Assembly: GCA_041656175.1 (NCBI GenBank)
Contig: JBBAEA010000148.1
Location: 1-8,003 of the forward strand
Origin: JBBAEA01 sp041656175
Lineage (GTDB): Bacteria; Myxococcota_A; Bradymonadia; UBA4248
DNA: 8,003 bases
Reading direction: 5' to 3'
Both the position numbers and the translations under genes were made by a program. Below the pieces are notes generated by a model that saw only the letters and a list, made by a program, of their open reading frames with translations, did no database searches and was not told the DNA's origin. Shown here piece after piece: positions 1-6,282 of the stretch (position 1 is its first letter; each line of letters opens with the position of its first letter).

Positions 1-20
1 GTGTCATTCGGCATAAGGTT

Positions 21-87
21 GAAGTGCGGGGGGTGATCTCCATGACAGGCTTTTAGCCCAAGGGGGTAGAAACGCTCACCGCACTTC
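21..87. other. Short structured segment closed by a 9-bp inverted repeat
   Basis: GAAGTGCGG (21-29) is the exact reverse complement of CCGCACTTC (79-87), enclosing 49 nt. Small internal hairpins are possible: GGGG/CTCC around 30-41 and GGCT/AGCC at 48-51/55-58. It could be a structured RNA, the tail or terminator of an upstream gene, or a small repeat. It is not a tRNA, because no T-loop consensus is present. The function is unknown. Confidence 0.35.
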
Positions 88-88
88 G

Positions 89-111
89 TGCTATGCTAGC
101 TAAACATAGCA
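89..111 (+). other. Hairpin directly before the Cys-rich ORF
   Basis: TGCTATG (89-95) and CATAGCA (105-111) are perfect inverted repeats separated by 9 nt. The 3' arm ends on the base before the ATG at 112. If transcribed, the hairpin fills the place where a Shine-Dalgarno sequence should be, and none is visible. It would hinder initiation at 112, or else mark that start as not real. Confidence 0.4.
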
Positions 112-528
112 ATGGATTACTTACAAGATACCGTGACTTGCTGTGGAACGGGCTGCAAAGATTGTACTTCATTACCAAACAGTACATCGGGGCGCTGTGA
201 TGCTGGAGTGTGCTACGTCAATGGTTGTGTAAATGGCTACACAAGTAACAATACTATTTGTTGCCCAAATCGCTGTAACGGCGTTGTCAAAAAAGATTGG
301 TCTACCTCTTGTCATTACGAGTGCAATGCTGGCTACGAAGACTGTAACGACAACTGTGTCGATACTAGCACAAATCTGGCACACTGCGGAGGCTGCAACA
401 AAATTTGTAGGAGTGGTGAGTGCCTTGGTGGAGAATGCTACAACTGTTCGAATCTAGGCTGCCCAGATAACATGTACTGTTGCGAATATGATGGACGCTA
501 CGAATGTCAGTTTGGTGCTTGCCATTAG
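112..528 (+). CDS. Cysteine-rich protein of unknown function, possibly 5'-truncated
   Basis: The 138-residue product has 25 cysteines (about 18%). The clearest motif is at residues 78-109: C78-x3-C82-V-D-T-S-T-N-L-A-H-C92-G-G-C95-x3-C99-x4-C104-x4-C109. This resembles the Cys-rich repeats of secreted or surface proteins in myxobacteria-like genomes. Paired cysteines recur elsewhere (CC at 10-11, 50-51, 123-124), which suggests a disulfide-bonded extracellular fold. Such proteins normally carry an export signal, but none is seen here: the frame begins MDYLQDTVTCC, an in-frame TAG lies at 97-99, and there is no ribosome binding site before the ATG. It may therefore be the detached 3' part of a larger gene, or a small protein with unusual initiation. 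It converges on nifS, 134 bp away. The protein-like composition makes the frame credible; the start and function are uncertain. Confidence 0.6.
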   Translation: MDYLQDTVTCCGTGCKDCTSLPNSTSGRCDAGVCYVNGCVNGYTSNNTICCPNRCNGVVKKDWSTSCHYECNAGYEDCNDNCVDTSTNLAHCGGCNKICRSGECLGGECYNCSNLGCPDNMYCCEYDGRYECQFGACH

Positions 529-566
529 CTTATTGTTCTAGCTATTTTTCGCTGCGCTTCATCTGT

Positions 567-591
567 AGGGGCAGCTTTCAAAGCTGCCCCT
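567..591. terminator. Hairpin between convergent genes, possible shared terminator
   Basis: A 10-bp perfect GC-rich stem, AGGGGCAGCT (567-576) with AGCTGCCCCT (582-591), closes a 5-nt loop. It lies between the stop of the Cys-rich ORF (528) and the stop of nifS (663). Being symmetric, it could act for both strands. No clear T-run follows on either side, so efficient intrinsic termination is not assured. Confidence 0.45.
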
Positions 592-662
592 CATAATAAC
601 GCGCTACGCACAAAATGAGCGGGCTCTGGGCGATAACCGCAATGCATCAGAGTTTCACTGCA

Positions 663-1877
663 TTAAGTCTCGATAATCAAACCCTCGTTCTTAGGGACAT
701 CATTTTGCGAATCCCAGTACGGCGATAATTTACGCAGCCTTGCCACGATCTGTGGCATAAGCTCGATAACATGATCGACCTCGGCCTGCGTTGTATAGCG
801 ACTAAGACTAAAGCGTATAGAACCGTGTATAGCGGTAAAAGGCACCTTCATCGCCCGAAGCACATGGGAAGGTTCAAGCGAACCCGAGGTGCAAGCCGAA
901 CCGCTTGAAGCGCAAATCCCCGCCATATCTAGCTGGTACAAAATCCCTTCACCCTCTATATAGTGACACGCGATATTCGTCGTATTGGGCAAACGCTCCG
1001 CACCCTCGCCGTTCACAACCACGTGCGGTATGCGTTTTAAACCTGCTTCCAAGCGGTCGCGAAGCTCCGCAACTCGCCCCTCCGCGCCCAAATAGCTCTG
1101 TGCAAGTTCACAGGCTTTGGCCATAGCGACGATATAGGGTATATTTTCGGTTCCACCGCGCCTACCAAGCTCTTGATGCCCACCAACGAGGTAGGGGCGA
1201 CATGCCGCGCCCTTGCGTATGTACAAGGCACCAACGCCCTTGGGTGCATGGATTTTGTGACCCGAAAATGACAAAAAATCCACGTCCTTAAACGTCGTGC
1301 GCATGCTAATGGGAAGCTTCCCAACACTTTGGGTAGCATCGGTGTGGAAGAGAATTTGCGGATCACTGCGTTTGGTAATATTGGCCAAACGCTCAATGTC
1401 AAAAATAACACCTGTCTCGTTGTTAGCATGCATAATGCTGACTATAAGCGTTTCTTTGGGGCGCAAGGCGCGTACAAAGGCACGTAGATCGAGCTGTCCT
1501 TTAGTATCGACGGGGATATAGTCCACGCTGTAGCCTTGGCGCTGCATTTCGTGGCAAAGTTCCAAAACGGCGGGATGCTCCACTTGCGTTGTCACGATGT
1601 GCTTACGGCGCGGGTTTGCCATGGCTGCACCGCGAATCGCCGAAGAATTGGACTCGGTGGCGCACGAAGTAAAGAGTATTTCACTGCTCTGTGGCGCATC
1701 AATAAAATGGGCAATCGTATCGCGCGCCTGCTTGAGCGCCGCAGCGGGAGCCTTGGCCGAATCGTACATGGAACTCGGATTAAAATAGAATTGCGAGAAG
1801 TAGGGAAGCATCGCATCGACAACCTGCGGCGGAACCCACGTCGTTGCATTATTATCTAAGTATATCGTCTTTGTCAT
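663..1877 (-). CDS. nifS: Cysteine desulfurase NifS (NIF type)
   Basis: A 404-residue pyridoxal-phosphate enzyme that converts L-cysteine to alanine and passes the sulfur as a persulfide to a cluster scaffold, acting in the cytoplasm. Visible motifs are the N-terminal YLDNNATT, H101 (cofactor-stacking His), HANNETG at 150-156, HTDATQ at 178-183 (PLP-binding Asp180), the PLP lysine K208 in SFSGHKIHAPKG, and catalytic C329 in SSGSACTSGSLEPSHV. The length, the catalytic-loop spacing and the tail LRKLSPYW match NifS of the Azotobacter type, as I remember that sequence, better than housekeeping IscS. The ATG at 1877 is preceded by GAGG about 8 nt away and lies 14 bp after the nifU stop, so the two are almost certainly cotranscribed. 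All catalytic residues are present. Confidence 0.96.
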   Translation of the reverse strand: MTKTIYLDNNATTWVPPQVVDAMLPYFSQFYFNPSSMYDSAKAPAAALKQARDTIAHFIDAPQSSEILFTSCATESNSSAIRGAAMANPRRKHIVTTQVEHPAVLELCHEMQRQGYSVDYIPVDTKGQLDLRAFVRALRPKETLIVSIMHANNETGVIFDIERLANITKRSDPQILFHTDATQSVGKLPISMRTTFKDVDFLSFSGHKIHAPKGVGALYIRKGAACRPYLVGGHQELGRRGGTENIPYIVAMAKACELAQSYLGAEGRVAELRDRLEAGLKRIPHVVVNGEGAERLPNTTNIACHYIEGEGILYQLDMAGICASSGSACTSGSLEPSHVLRAMKVPFTAIHGSIRFSLSRYTTQAEVDHVIELMPQIVARLRKLSPYWDSQNDVPKNEGLIIET

Positions 1878-1891
1878 CTGCGTCCCCTCGC

Positions 1892-2827
1892 CTATACGTC
1901 AATAACCGTAAGGCTCTGATCGACCTTGTCGCGCAGGGTCTTTTCAATCAAATGTTGTATGGTTGCAGACGCGCCTGGGCAGGTGGCGCATTTGCCCAAA
2001 AGTTTAATGTATACAAGGTGTTCTTTGATATCGACGATTTCCATATCGCCCTCATCGCTTTGCAACATTGGCCTAATTTCTGCGTCGATTACGCCCTCGA
2101 TTTTCTTGGCTAGCTGAAATGGCGATAGACCAATCACTGGTGAATCACTGGATGCATCGCTCTCATCGGCATTCTCTGCAGCGCCCCAGTGCTCATCTAG
2201 CAAATCCTGCAAGCCCCCCGGCGCAAAATGACACGACCCGCACGCCCCACCCGCCTTTAACGCGTTTGTAATATCTTCGATGCTGCGCAAATTGAGCTCT
2301 GTAATCCCACGCTTTACTTCATTTTCCGTGACGTTAAAGCACTTGCAAACCACGCGACTCTCCTCATCAGCCTTAGCCCCAATCTGCACCCCCAAGGCTT
2401 TTAAATCGACGCCGCGCCGCCGCGACCAGTCGAGTACCGCGGCCTGCAACGCCTCAGCGCCCATGACCGAGCAGTGTACTTTTTGCGACGGCAAACCCTC
2501 CAAAAATCTGACAATATCGACGTTGCGAATCTTTAGCGCCTCGATGGGCGTGTAGTTACCTTGCACGATAATTTCGCACAAAGCCTCGCTGGAGGCGATG
2601 GCACTCGTACAGCCAAATGTCGAGTACTTCGCCTCGACTATCCTATCCTCAAGCGGATTGTCCGCGCGCTGCACGCGAAAATAAAATTTCATCGCATCGC
2701 CACACGCTATCGACCCATGCTCTCCAACCCCATCCGCGTCCACCAACTCGCCGAAGTGGCTGCTCTCATCACCGTTAACGGCGTTAATAAATAGTAACTT
2801 TGTTTTATCGCTATACTGCCATGCCAT
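1892..2827 (-). CDS. nifU: Fe-S cluster assembly scaffold NifU, three-domain type
   Basis: A 311-residue scaffold on which NifS-derived sulfur and iron are built into clusters for transfer to apoproteins. Domains in order: an IscU-like N-terminal domain (about 1-130) with ligands C42 (ACGDAMKF), C73 (TFGCTSAIASS) and C119 (HCSVMGAEAL); a central [2Fe-2S] BFD-like domain (about 155-210) with CKC at 161-163 and CGSC at 196-199; and a C-terminal NifU domain (about 235-311) with CATC at 280-283. All nine cysteines expected of full-length NifU are present, and the length is close to the classical protein (about 312 aa). I chose the ATG at 2827 (MAWQYSDK) because NifU proteins begin this way and AAGAG precedes it by 8 nt. 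An upstream in-frame GTG at 2860 adds 11 atypical residues. It is the first gene of the nifU-nifS pair. Confidence 0.95.
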   Translation of the reverse strand: MAWQYSDKTKLLFINAVNGDESSHFGELVDADGVGEHGSIACGDAMKFYFRVQRADNPLEDRIVEAKYSTFGCTSAIASSEALCEIIVQGNYTPIEALKIRNVDIVRFLEGLPSQKVHCSVMGAEALQAAVLDWSRRRGVDLKALGVQIGAKADEESRVVCKCFNVTENEVKRGITELNLRSIEDITNALKAGGACGSCHFAPGGLQDLLDEHWGAAENADESDASSDSPVIGLSPFQLAKKIEGVIDAEIRPMLQSDEGDMEIVDIKEHLVYIKLLGKCATCPGASATIQHLIEKTLRDKVDQSLTVIDV

Positions 2828-2835
2828 ATTCAACA

Positions 2836-2840
2836 CTCTT
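2836..2840 (-). promoter_or_regulatory. Ribosome binding site deciding the nifU start
   Basis: On the minus strand AAGAG lies 8 nt before the ATG at 2827. The alternative GTG at 2860 lies upstream of this site, so the shorter protein is preferred. Confidence 0.5.
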
Positions 2841-2985
2841 AAAATACCGCCGATCAACACGCTCGGACGTCGATTTGCTATGTAGTCACCCTTGTAAAAA
2901 ATTCAAGCTGCCAGAGCTTTAGCTTTTGCGATAAAAACTTAAATGTTTTAAATATTTTGCGCATTTTTAGGCTAATGGGGGAAGT

Positions 2986-2994
2986 TTCCCCCTC
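2986..2994. repeat. Left copy of 9-bp direct repeat (putative target duplication)
   Basis: TTCCCCCTC abuts the left end of the inverted-repeat element and is identical to 3113-3121 at the right end. The C-run lowers sequence complexity, but both copies abut the element ends exactly. Confidence 0.6.
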
Positions 2995-3112
2995 GCGCAA
3001 GCTTCCCTCTAAAATACGACAATTCGCGATTTATTTAATGCGCCGTCTTGGCTATTCGCCAAGCCAGCGCATTAAATTCGCTCATTGTCGATTTTATCAG
3101 GTGATCTTGCGC
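2995..3112. mobile_element. MITE-like inverted-repeat element with 9-bp target duplication
   Basis: The 118-bp segment begins GCGCAAG and ends CTTGCGC. Its arms pair through a series of blocks: 3010-3015 with 3091-3096, 3017-3023 with 3084-3090, 3026-3029 with 3078-3081, 3033-3043 with 3067-3077 (11 bp, ATTTAATGCGC) and 3047-3052 with 3058-3063 around a 5-nt loop. About 41 base pairs form in all. Immediately outside both ends is the identical 9-mer TTCCCCCTC (2986-2994 and 3113-3121), as expected for a target-site duplication. It encodes no protein, so an IS transposase elsewhere in the genome would have to mobilise it. The alternative is a long structured RNA or regulatory hairpin, but that would not explain the exactly placed direct repeat. 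Confidence 0.6.
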
Positions 3113-3121
3113 TTCCCCCTC
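3113..3121. repeat. Right copy of 9-bp direct repeat (putative target duplication)
   Basis: TTCCCCCTC follows directly on the terminal CTTGCGC of the element and matches 2986-2994. Confidence 0.6.
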
Positions 3122-3174
3122 AGGAGCTCGCTGCGAGCGCTTAACATCAGTGTAAGCTGAACTATCATGCGATC

Positions 3175-3206
3175 TTTACAAGACAAAGATTCTATGCCAC
3201 TATAAG
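3175..3206 (+). promoter_or_regulatory. Weak candidate promoter for the rluD operon
   Basis: A -35-like TTTACA (3175-3180) and a -10-like TATAAG (3201-3206) lie about 75 nt before the first gene. The 20-nt spacer is longer than usual, so this is tentative. Confidence 0.3.
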
Positions 3207-3221
3207 TGCGTGAGCAGACTT

Positions 3222-3259
3222 GCCGAAGGAAGTTCGGCCGGCGAGTAGCTTGCTAGCAA
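3222..3259 (+). other. Leader hairpin plus 10-bp palindrome
   Basis: GCCGAA (3222-3227) and TTCGGC (3233-3238) form a 6-bp stem with loop GGAAG. TTGCTAGCAA (3250-3259) is a perfect palindrome 7 nt before the AGGAG ribosome binding site. Either could be an operator or a leader structure affecting the first gene; no regulator can be named. Confidence 0.35.
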
Positions 3260-3278
3260 TCAGTTCAGGAGTACAAGA

Positions 3279-3542
3279 ATGACAACAGCAGCAGAAATGG
3301 CGCGCTTTGAGCGCGTGGCGCGTGGCGCAGCATCTGATATCTTAGCGTACAACCCCGATAAAATTCGCACTGCCCTTATCGAAGACAACTTTTTTGAAGT
3401 CATGGAATCAGAACTCAACGAGAGCATCAAAGGCTTTAGAGCACGCACCAACGAAGAGGTATCGGCAAGCAATATGTTTGCACGTGCGATCACTGATATT
3501 ATTATTGCAACCCAGGGCAATGTAAACACGCCAATTTTTTAG
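3279..3542 (+). CDS. Small protein of unknown function, first gene of rluD operon
   Basis: The 87-residue product begins MTTAAEMARFERVARG and ends GNVNTPIF. I do not recognise a family. It is charged, contains no cysteine, signal peptide or membrane segment, and looks mostly helical (segments around 3-20, 24-50 and 58-78), so a small cytosolic protein is likely. The start is supported by AGGAG at 3267-3271, 7 nt upstream of the ATG, the clearest ribosome binding site in this operon. Codon use resembles its neighbours. It is followed by rluD after 62 bp with no evident terminator, so it is probably cotranscribed. The overlapping minus-strand frame is a shadow. Confidence 0.75.
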   Translation: MTTAAEMARFERVARGAASDILAYNPDKIRTALIEDNFFEVMESELNESIKGFRARTNEEVSASNMFARAITDIIIATQGNVNTPIF

Positions 3543-3591
3543 TTTGGCACCACTCAGCTACCAGCGATAAGCTCCACCAAAGCTCTTTAGC

Positions 3592-3595
3592 GGAG
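3592..3595 (+). promoter_or_regulatory. Ribosome binding site supporting a TTG start of rluD
   Basis: GGAG lies 9 nt before the TTG at 3605. No in-frame ATG occurs until codon 42, inside the S4 domain. The ATG at 3609 is in another frame. Confidence 0.55.
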
Positions 3596-3604
3596 ACTTT
3601 CATA

Positions 3605-4546
3605 TTGAATGAGCAAAAAAAATCGCGTTCTTATCATTTTACGGTTAACGCCAGTGATGCCGTCACGCGCTTAGATGCATACTTATCTGAACGAGTGACG
3701 CAATTTAGTCGATCGCAAATCCAGGCCATGATCGAAGCCGACATGGTTCGAGTTAACCAAAGGATTTGCACAAAATCTTCGCAACGCATCTTTAGCGGTG
3801 ACACCATCGAATGCCAATTTAAGTGGAGTACGCCCGAACCCGACATGAGCGCTCAAGCCATGGCGCTTAATATCGTTTTTGAAGATGATGACATCATTGT
3901 TATCAATAAAGATGCTGGCATCGTTGTACATGCTGGTGCCGCAAACTGGAGTGGCACACTGGTAAACGGCCTCATCCATCACTTTCCCCCCATCGTGTCT
4001 GTTGGCCAAAGCGATCGGCCGGGCATTGTACACAGACTAGACAAAGAAACCTCTGGGCTCATGGTTGTGGCCAAAAGCGACGCGGTGTTTTCGGAATTGC
4101 AAAAAGCATTCGCCCACCGCAAAGTCGGACGAACTTACCGCGCAATTTGCCTCGCCCCAAAGCTGGAGAAAGAGGGCTGCTTTGATACCTTATACGGACG
4201 TCATCCCAAAGATCGCGTTAAATTTAGCTCCAAAGTTACGACAGGCAAACGCGCTATCACCAATTACCGCGTACTCGAAACCTTAACGCGCGGCTTTGCT
4301 CTTATTGAGTGTAAACTGACCACGGGACGCACACACCAAGTACGCGTACATCTCAATGATCACGGCGCCCCCATTTTGGGCGACAAGCTATATGCAGCGC
4401 GCCCGCTGGTGCAAACAAACTTGATCGCTCGTCAAGCGCTACACGCAGCCGAGTTAGAGCTAAAACACCCAAAAACTGCTGAAGACTTGCATTTTATTGC
4501 GCCGCCACCCGATGATTTCGAACAATGTTTGCGAATCTTGCGATAA
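3605..4546 (+). CDS. rluD: RluD-type 23S rRNA pseudouridine synthase
   Basis: A 313-residue RluA/RluD-family enzyme that isomerises uridines to pseudouridine. RluD proper modifies helix 69 of 23S rRNA (E. coli positions 1911, 1915, 1917). An N-terminal S4 RNA-binding domain covers about 18-75 (TRLDAYLSER...SRSQIQAMIEADMVRVN). The catalytic domain follows, with HRLDKETSG at 143-151, whose D146 is the catalytic aspartate. The family signatures RTYRAI (176-181), GRTHQVRVHL (241-250) and RQALHAAELELKHP (276-289) are also present. The length is typical. Initiation is most likely at TTG. The paralogues RluA and RluC share the fold; the S4 domain excludes RluA, and RluD is favoured over RluC by general resemblance only. 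The next gene starts 13 nt after the stop. Confidence 0.93.
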   Translation: MNEQKKSRSYHFTVNASDAVTRLDAYLSERVTQFSRSQIQAMIEADMVRVNQRICTKSSQRIFSGDTIECQFKWSTPEPDMSAQAMALNIVFEDDDIIVINKDAGIVVHAGAANWSGTLVNGLIHHFPPIVSVGQSDRPGIVHRLDKETSGLMVVAKSDAVFSELQKAFAHRKVGRTYRAICLAPKLEKEGCFDTLYGRHPKDRVKFSSKVTTGKRAITNYRVLETLTRGFALIECKLTTGRTHQVRVHLNDHGAPILGDKLYAARPLVQTNLIARQALHAAELELKHPKTAEDLHFIAPPPDDFEQCLRILR

Positions 4547-4559
4547 ACTCAATGAAAAC

Positions 4560-6254
4560 ATGGATAACACAATAGAACCCCGCAGCAGCTTCGGCGTCGT
4601 GCTACACGACGTTTCAAGGCTAGCAAAAATTGTGTCAGTGCTTGCCAAATACGGCTTCGGCGCTGTACTTGGGCGCATTGGTTTGGGCAAGCACCGCGCT
4701 TCAAAGGATCTGCTTGAACTTAAGAACAGACCCGAGGAAACGGCAAAAAAACTGCGTGAAGCCCTTAACGAGCTCGGCACGACTTATATAAAATTCGGTC
4801 AAATGCTCTCGACGCGCTCCGATCTTTTGCCAAAAGTCTATATTGACGAATTACAGAAGCTCCAAGACTGCGTGGAACCCATGCCTTTTGAGAATGTGCT
4901 CAAAATCGTTATCGCGAGTATTGGCCCCATAGAGGAGCATTTCGAGTACATCGACGAGGAGGTCTTGGGCTCGGCTTCCATTGCGCAAGTACACCGCGCC
5001 AAAACACTGGATGGACGCGAACTCGTGCTCAAAGTCCAGCGCCCAAACTTACACCCGCTCGTTCGCGCCGATATCGACATTATACACCTCATCGCGCGTG
5101 GCCTAACGCGTTGGTTTGAAGAATTCGACTACTTTAACCTACCTAAGCTCGTGGAAGAGTTCGAGAAGTCGTTGCTGCAAGAGCTCAATTTTACCAACGA
5201 ACTCCAAAACATCCAATACTTCGAATCGCACTTTAAAGATAACCCACAGCTCATTTTCCCCACCCCCGACACCGAACTTTCTCGCCCAAACGTACTCGCA
5301 ATGCGCTACATAAAAGGGCGCAAAATCACAGATTTAAGCCCCAATACCGAGGAGTCCAAAACCGTAGCAGAAGCGCTTATTAAACTAGCCTTCGATATGA
5401 TCTTTAACGACGGAATATTCCACGCCGATCCCCATCCTGGCAACCTTCTTGTATGTGATGGCCATAAAATCGGGATACTCGATTTTGGGCTTGTAGGGAG
5501 CTTTAGCCCGAGTCAACGCGCCTTAATGACAACCATCGTGATTTCCGTGTTTTTGTCTAACCCCGAAATGATCGCGCGCTGCCTCGTGCAGCTAGGACAA
5601 CCCACTCGCCGCGTAGTTTTGCGCGATCTCGAAGATGAGGTTCGCAGCCTTTTGCAGCGCTACATTAAATCTACATTAGCCGAACTCGATGCCGAAGCTT
5701 TCGTTTATGACTTTTTACACGCAGGGCAAAAATTTGGAGTGCGCATTCCCGTAGAATTTAGCAGCGCCGTCCGCGCCTTAATCCATATTGAAAGCATCAT
5801 TTTACGCCTATACCCTGAAATCGATATCCCCGACACCTTAGCAACAATGGCCAAACGTCTTATTGCCGATAAGCGCTCCCCCCGATTATTGGCAAGAGCT
5901 AGCCTTCAGAGCGCCTTAAGTAACGCTGATCTTGTGCAAAACTTGCCCTCCCATATCGCGCAGCTCATGCTAGACTTAAGTCAGGATGGCTTCCCCGTTA
6001 AACTACACGACAACACACTAGCACCACTCAAAGGTCCCCTACTCGATCTTGGCACAAAAATAAGCGTTTCGCTCATTTTGGCGGCTTTTGTGCTCGTTAG
6101 CTTGCATTGGCAAAATCCAATTTGGCATAGCATTGTTTGTGTTGTGGCAGCCATTTGGCTGCTCAGTATTATCGTTTCGCATTACAAAAATCGCCCACAA
6201 CCCAAGCGTTTTAGTCTGCTGCGCTGGTTTAAAACGCGTAGACGTGGATCCTAA
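4560..6254 (+). CDS. ubiB: ABC1/UbiB-family atypical protein kinase-like membrane protein
   Basis: A 564-residue member of the UbiB/ADCK (AarF) family, which supports ubiquinone biosynthesis in proteobacteria as an atypical ATP-binding kinase or ATPase. Visible motifs are KFGQ at 78-81 (the family's KxGQ), the Ala-rich nucleotide loop GSASIAQ at 137-143 in place of a Gly-rich loop, lysine K158 in VLKVQRP, E208 in QELNFTNE, HADPHPGN at 288-295 with D290 and N295, and DFG at 308-310. Two hydrophobic segments near 500-516 and 522-540 anchor the C-terminus in the inner membrane, ending in a basic tail. E. coli UbiB is about 546 aa. The ATG at 4560 is chosen because it lies 13 nt after the rluD stop. 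Upstream TTG 4497 and ATG 4512 overlap rluD. No ribosome binding site is visible, so coupling to rluD translation is likely. The quinone role is inferred from the family; other ABC1 members differ. Confidence 0.92.
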   Translation: MDNTIEPRSSFGVVLHDVSRLAKIVSVLAKYGFGAVLGRIGLGKHRASKDLLELKNRPEETAKKLREALNELGTTYIKFGQMLSTRSDLLPKVYIDELQKLQDCVEPMPFENVLKIVIASIGPIEEHFEYIDEEVLGSASIAQVHRAKTLDGRELVLKVQRPNLHPLVRADIDIIHLIARGLTRWFEEFDYFNLPKLVEEFEKSLLQELNFTNELQNIQYFESHFKDNPQLIFPTPDTELSRPNVLAMRYIKGRKITDLSPNTEESKTVAEALIKLAFDMIFNDGIFHADPHPGNLLVCDGHKIGILDFGLVGSFSPSQRALMTTIVISVFLSNPEMIARCLVQLGQPTRRVVLRDLEDEVRSLLQRYIKSTLAELDAEAFVYDFLHAGQKFGVRIPVEFSSAVRALIHIESIILRLYPEIDIPDTLATMAKRLIADKRSPRLLARASLQSALSNADLVQNLPSHIAQLMLDLSQDGFPVKLHDNTLAPLKGPLLDLGTKISVSLILAAFVLVSLHWQNPIWHSIVCVVAAIWLLSIIVSHYKNRPQPKRFSLLRWFKTRRRGS

Positions 6255-6282
6255 AAACGATGTTGTAAGGGTATCGCCCTCA

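Larger units (their letters stand above)
2828..2994. other. AT-rich upstream region of nifU, no gene seen
   Basis: This part of the divergent intergenic region must contain the nifU promoter on the minus strand. The best guess is TTGAAT (revcomp of 2895-2900) with a poor -10 sequence, which is too weak to annotate. CTTG-N9-CAAG at 2891-2907 and a perfect palindrome around GGGGGAAGTTTCCCCC (2977-2992) are visible. A + strand frame is open across the region into the inverted repeat, but it has no ribosome binding site or recognisable protein. Confidence 0.4.

Noticed and set aside
3..56. Possible C-terminal tail of an upstream + strand gene ending in TAG at 54-56
   Set aside because: Only 17 codons are visible and other frames, including a minus-strand one, look equally plausible. 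It is not enough to support a gene.
21..87. A tRNA-like or ribozyme-like fold
   Set aside because: The T-loop consensus is missing and no known ribozyme core could be matched. Only the closing stem is secure.
2995..3112. An integron attC recombination site
   Set aside because: The required RYYYAAC/GTTRRRY core sites are not present at the ends, and the flanking direct repeat fits transposition better.
2957..3160. A + strand 67-codon frame over the inverted-repeat element
   Set aside because: It has no ribosome binding site, and the frame passes straight through both arms of the palindrome and the flanking repeats, so openness is expected by chance.
6088..6282. Longer N-terminus for MltG
   Set aside because: It would overlap the 3' end of the kinase gene in another frame and displace the N-terminal membrane helix. 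The ATG at 6283 fits the family.
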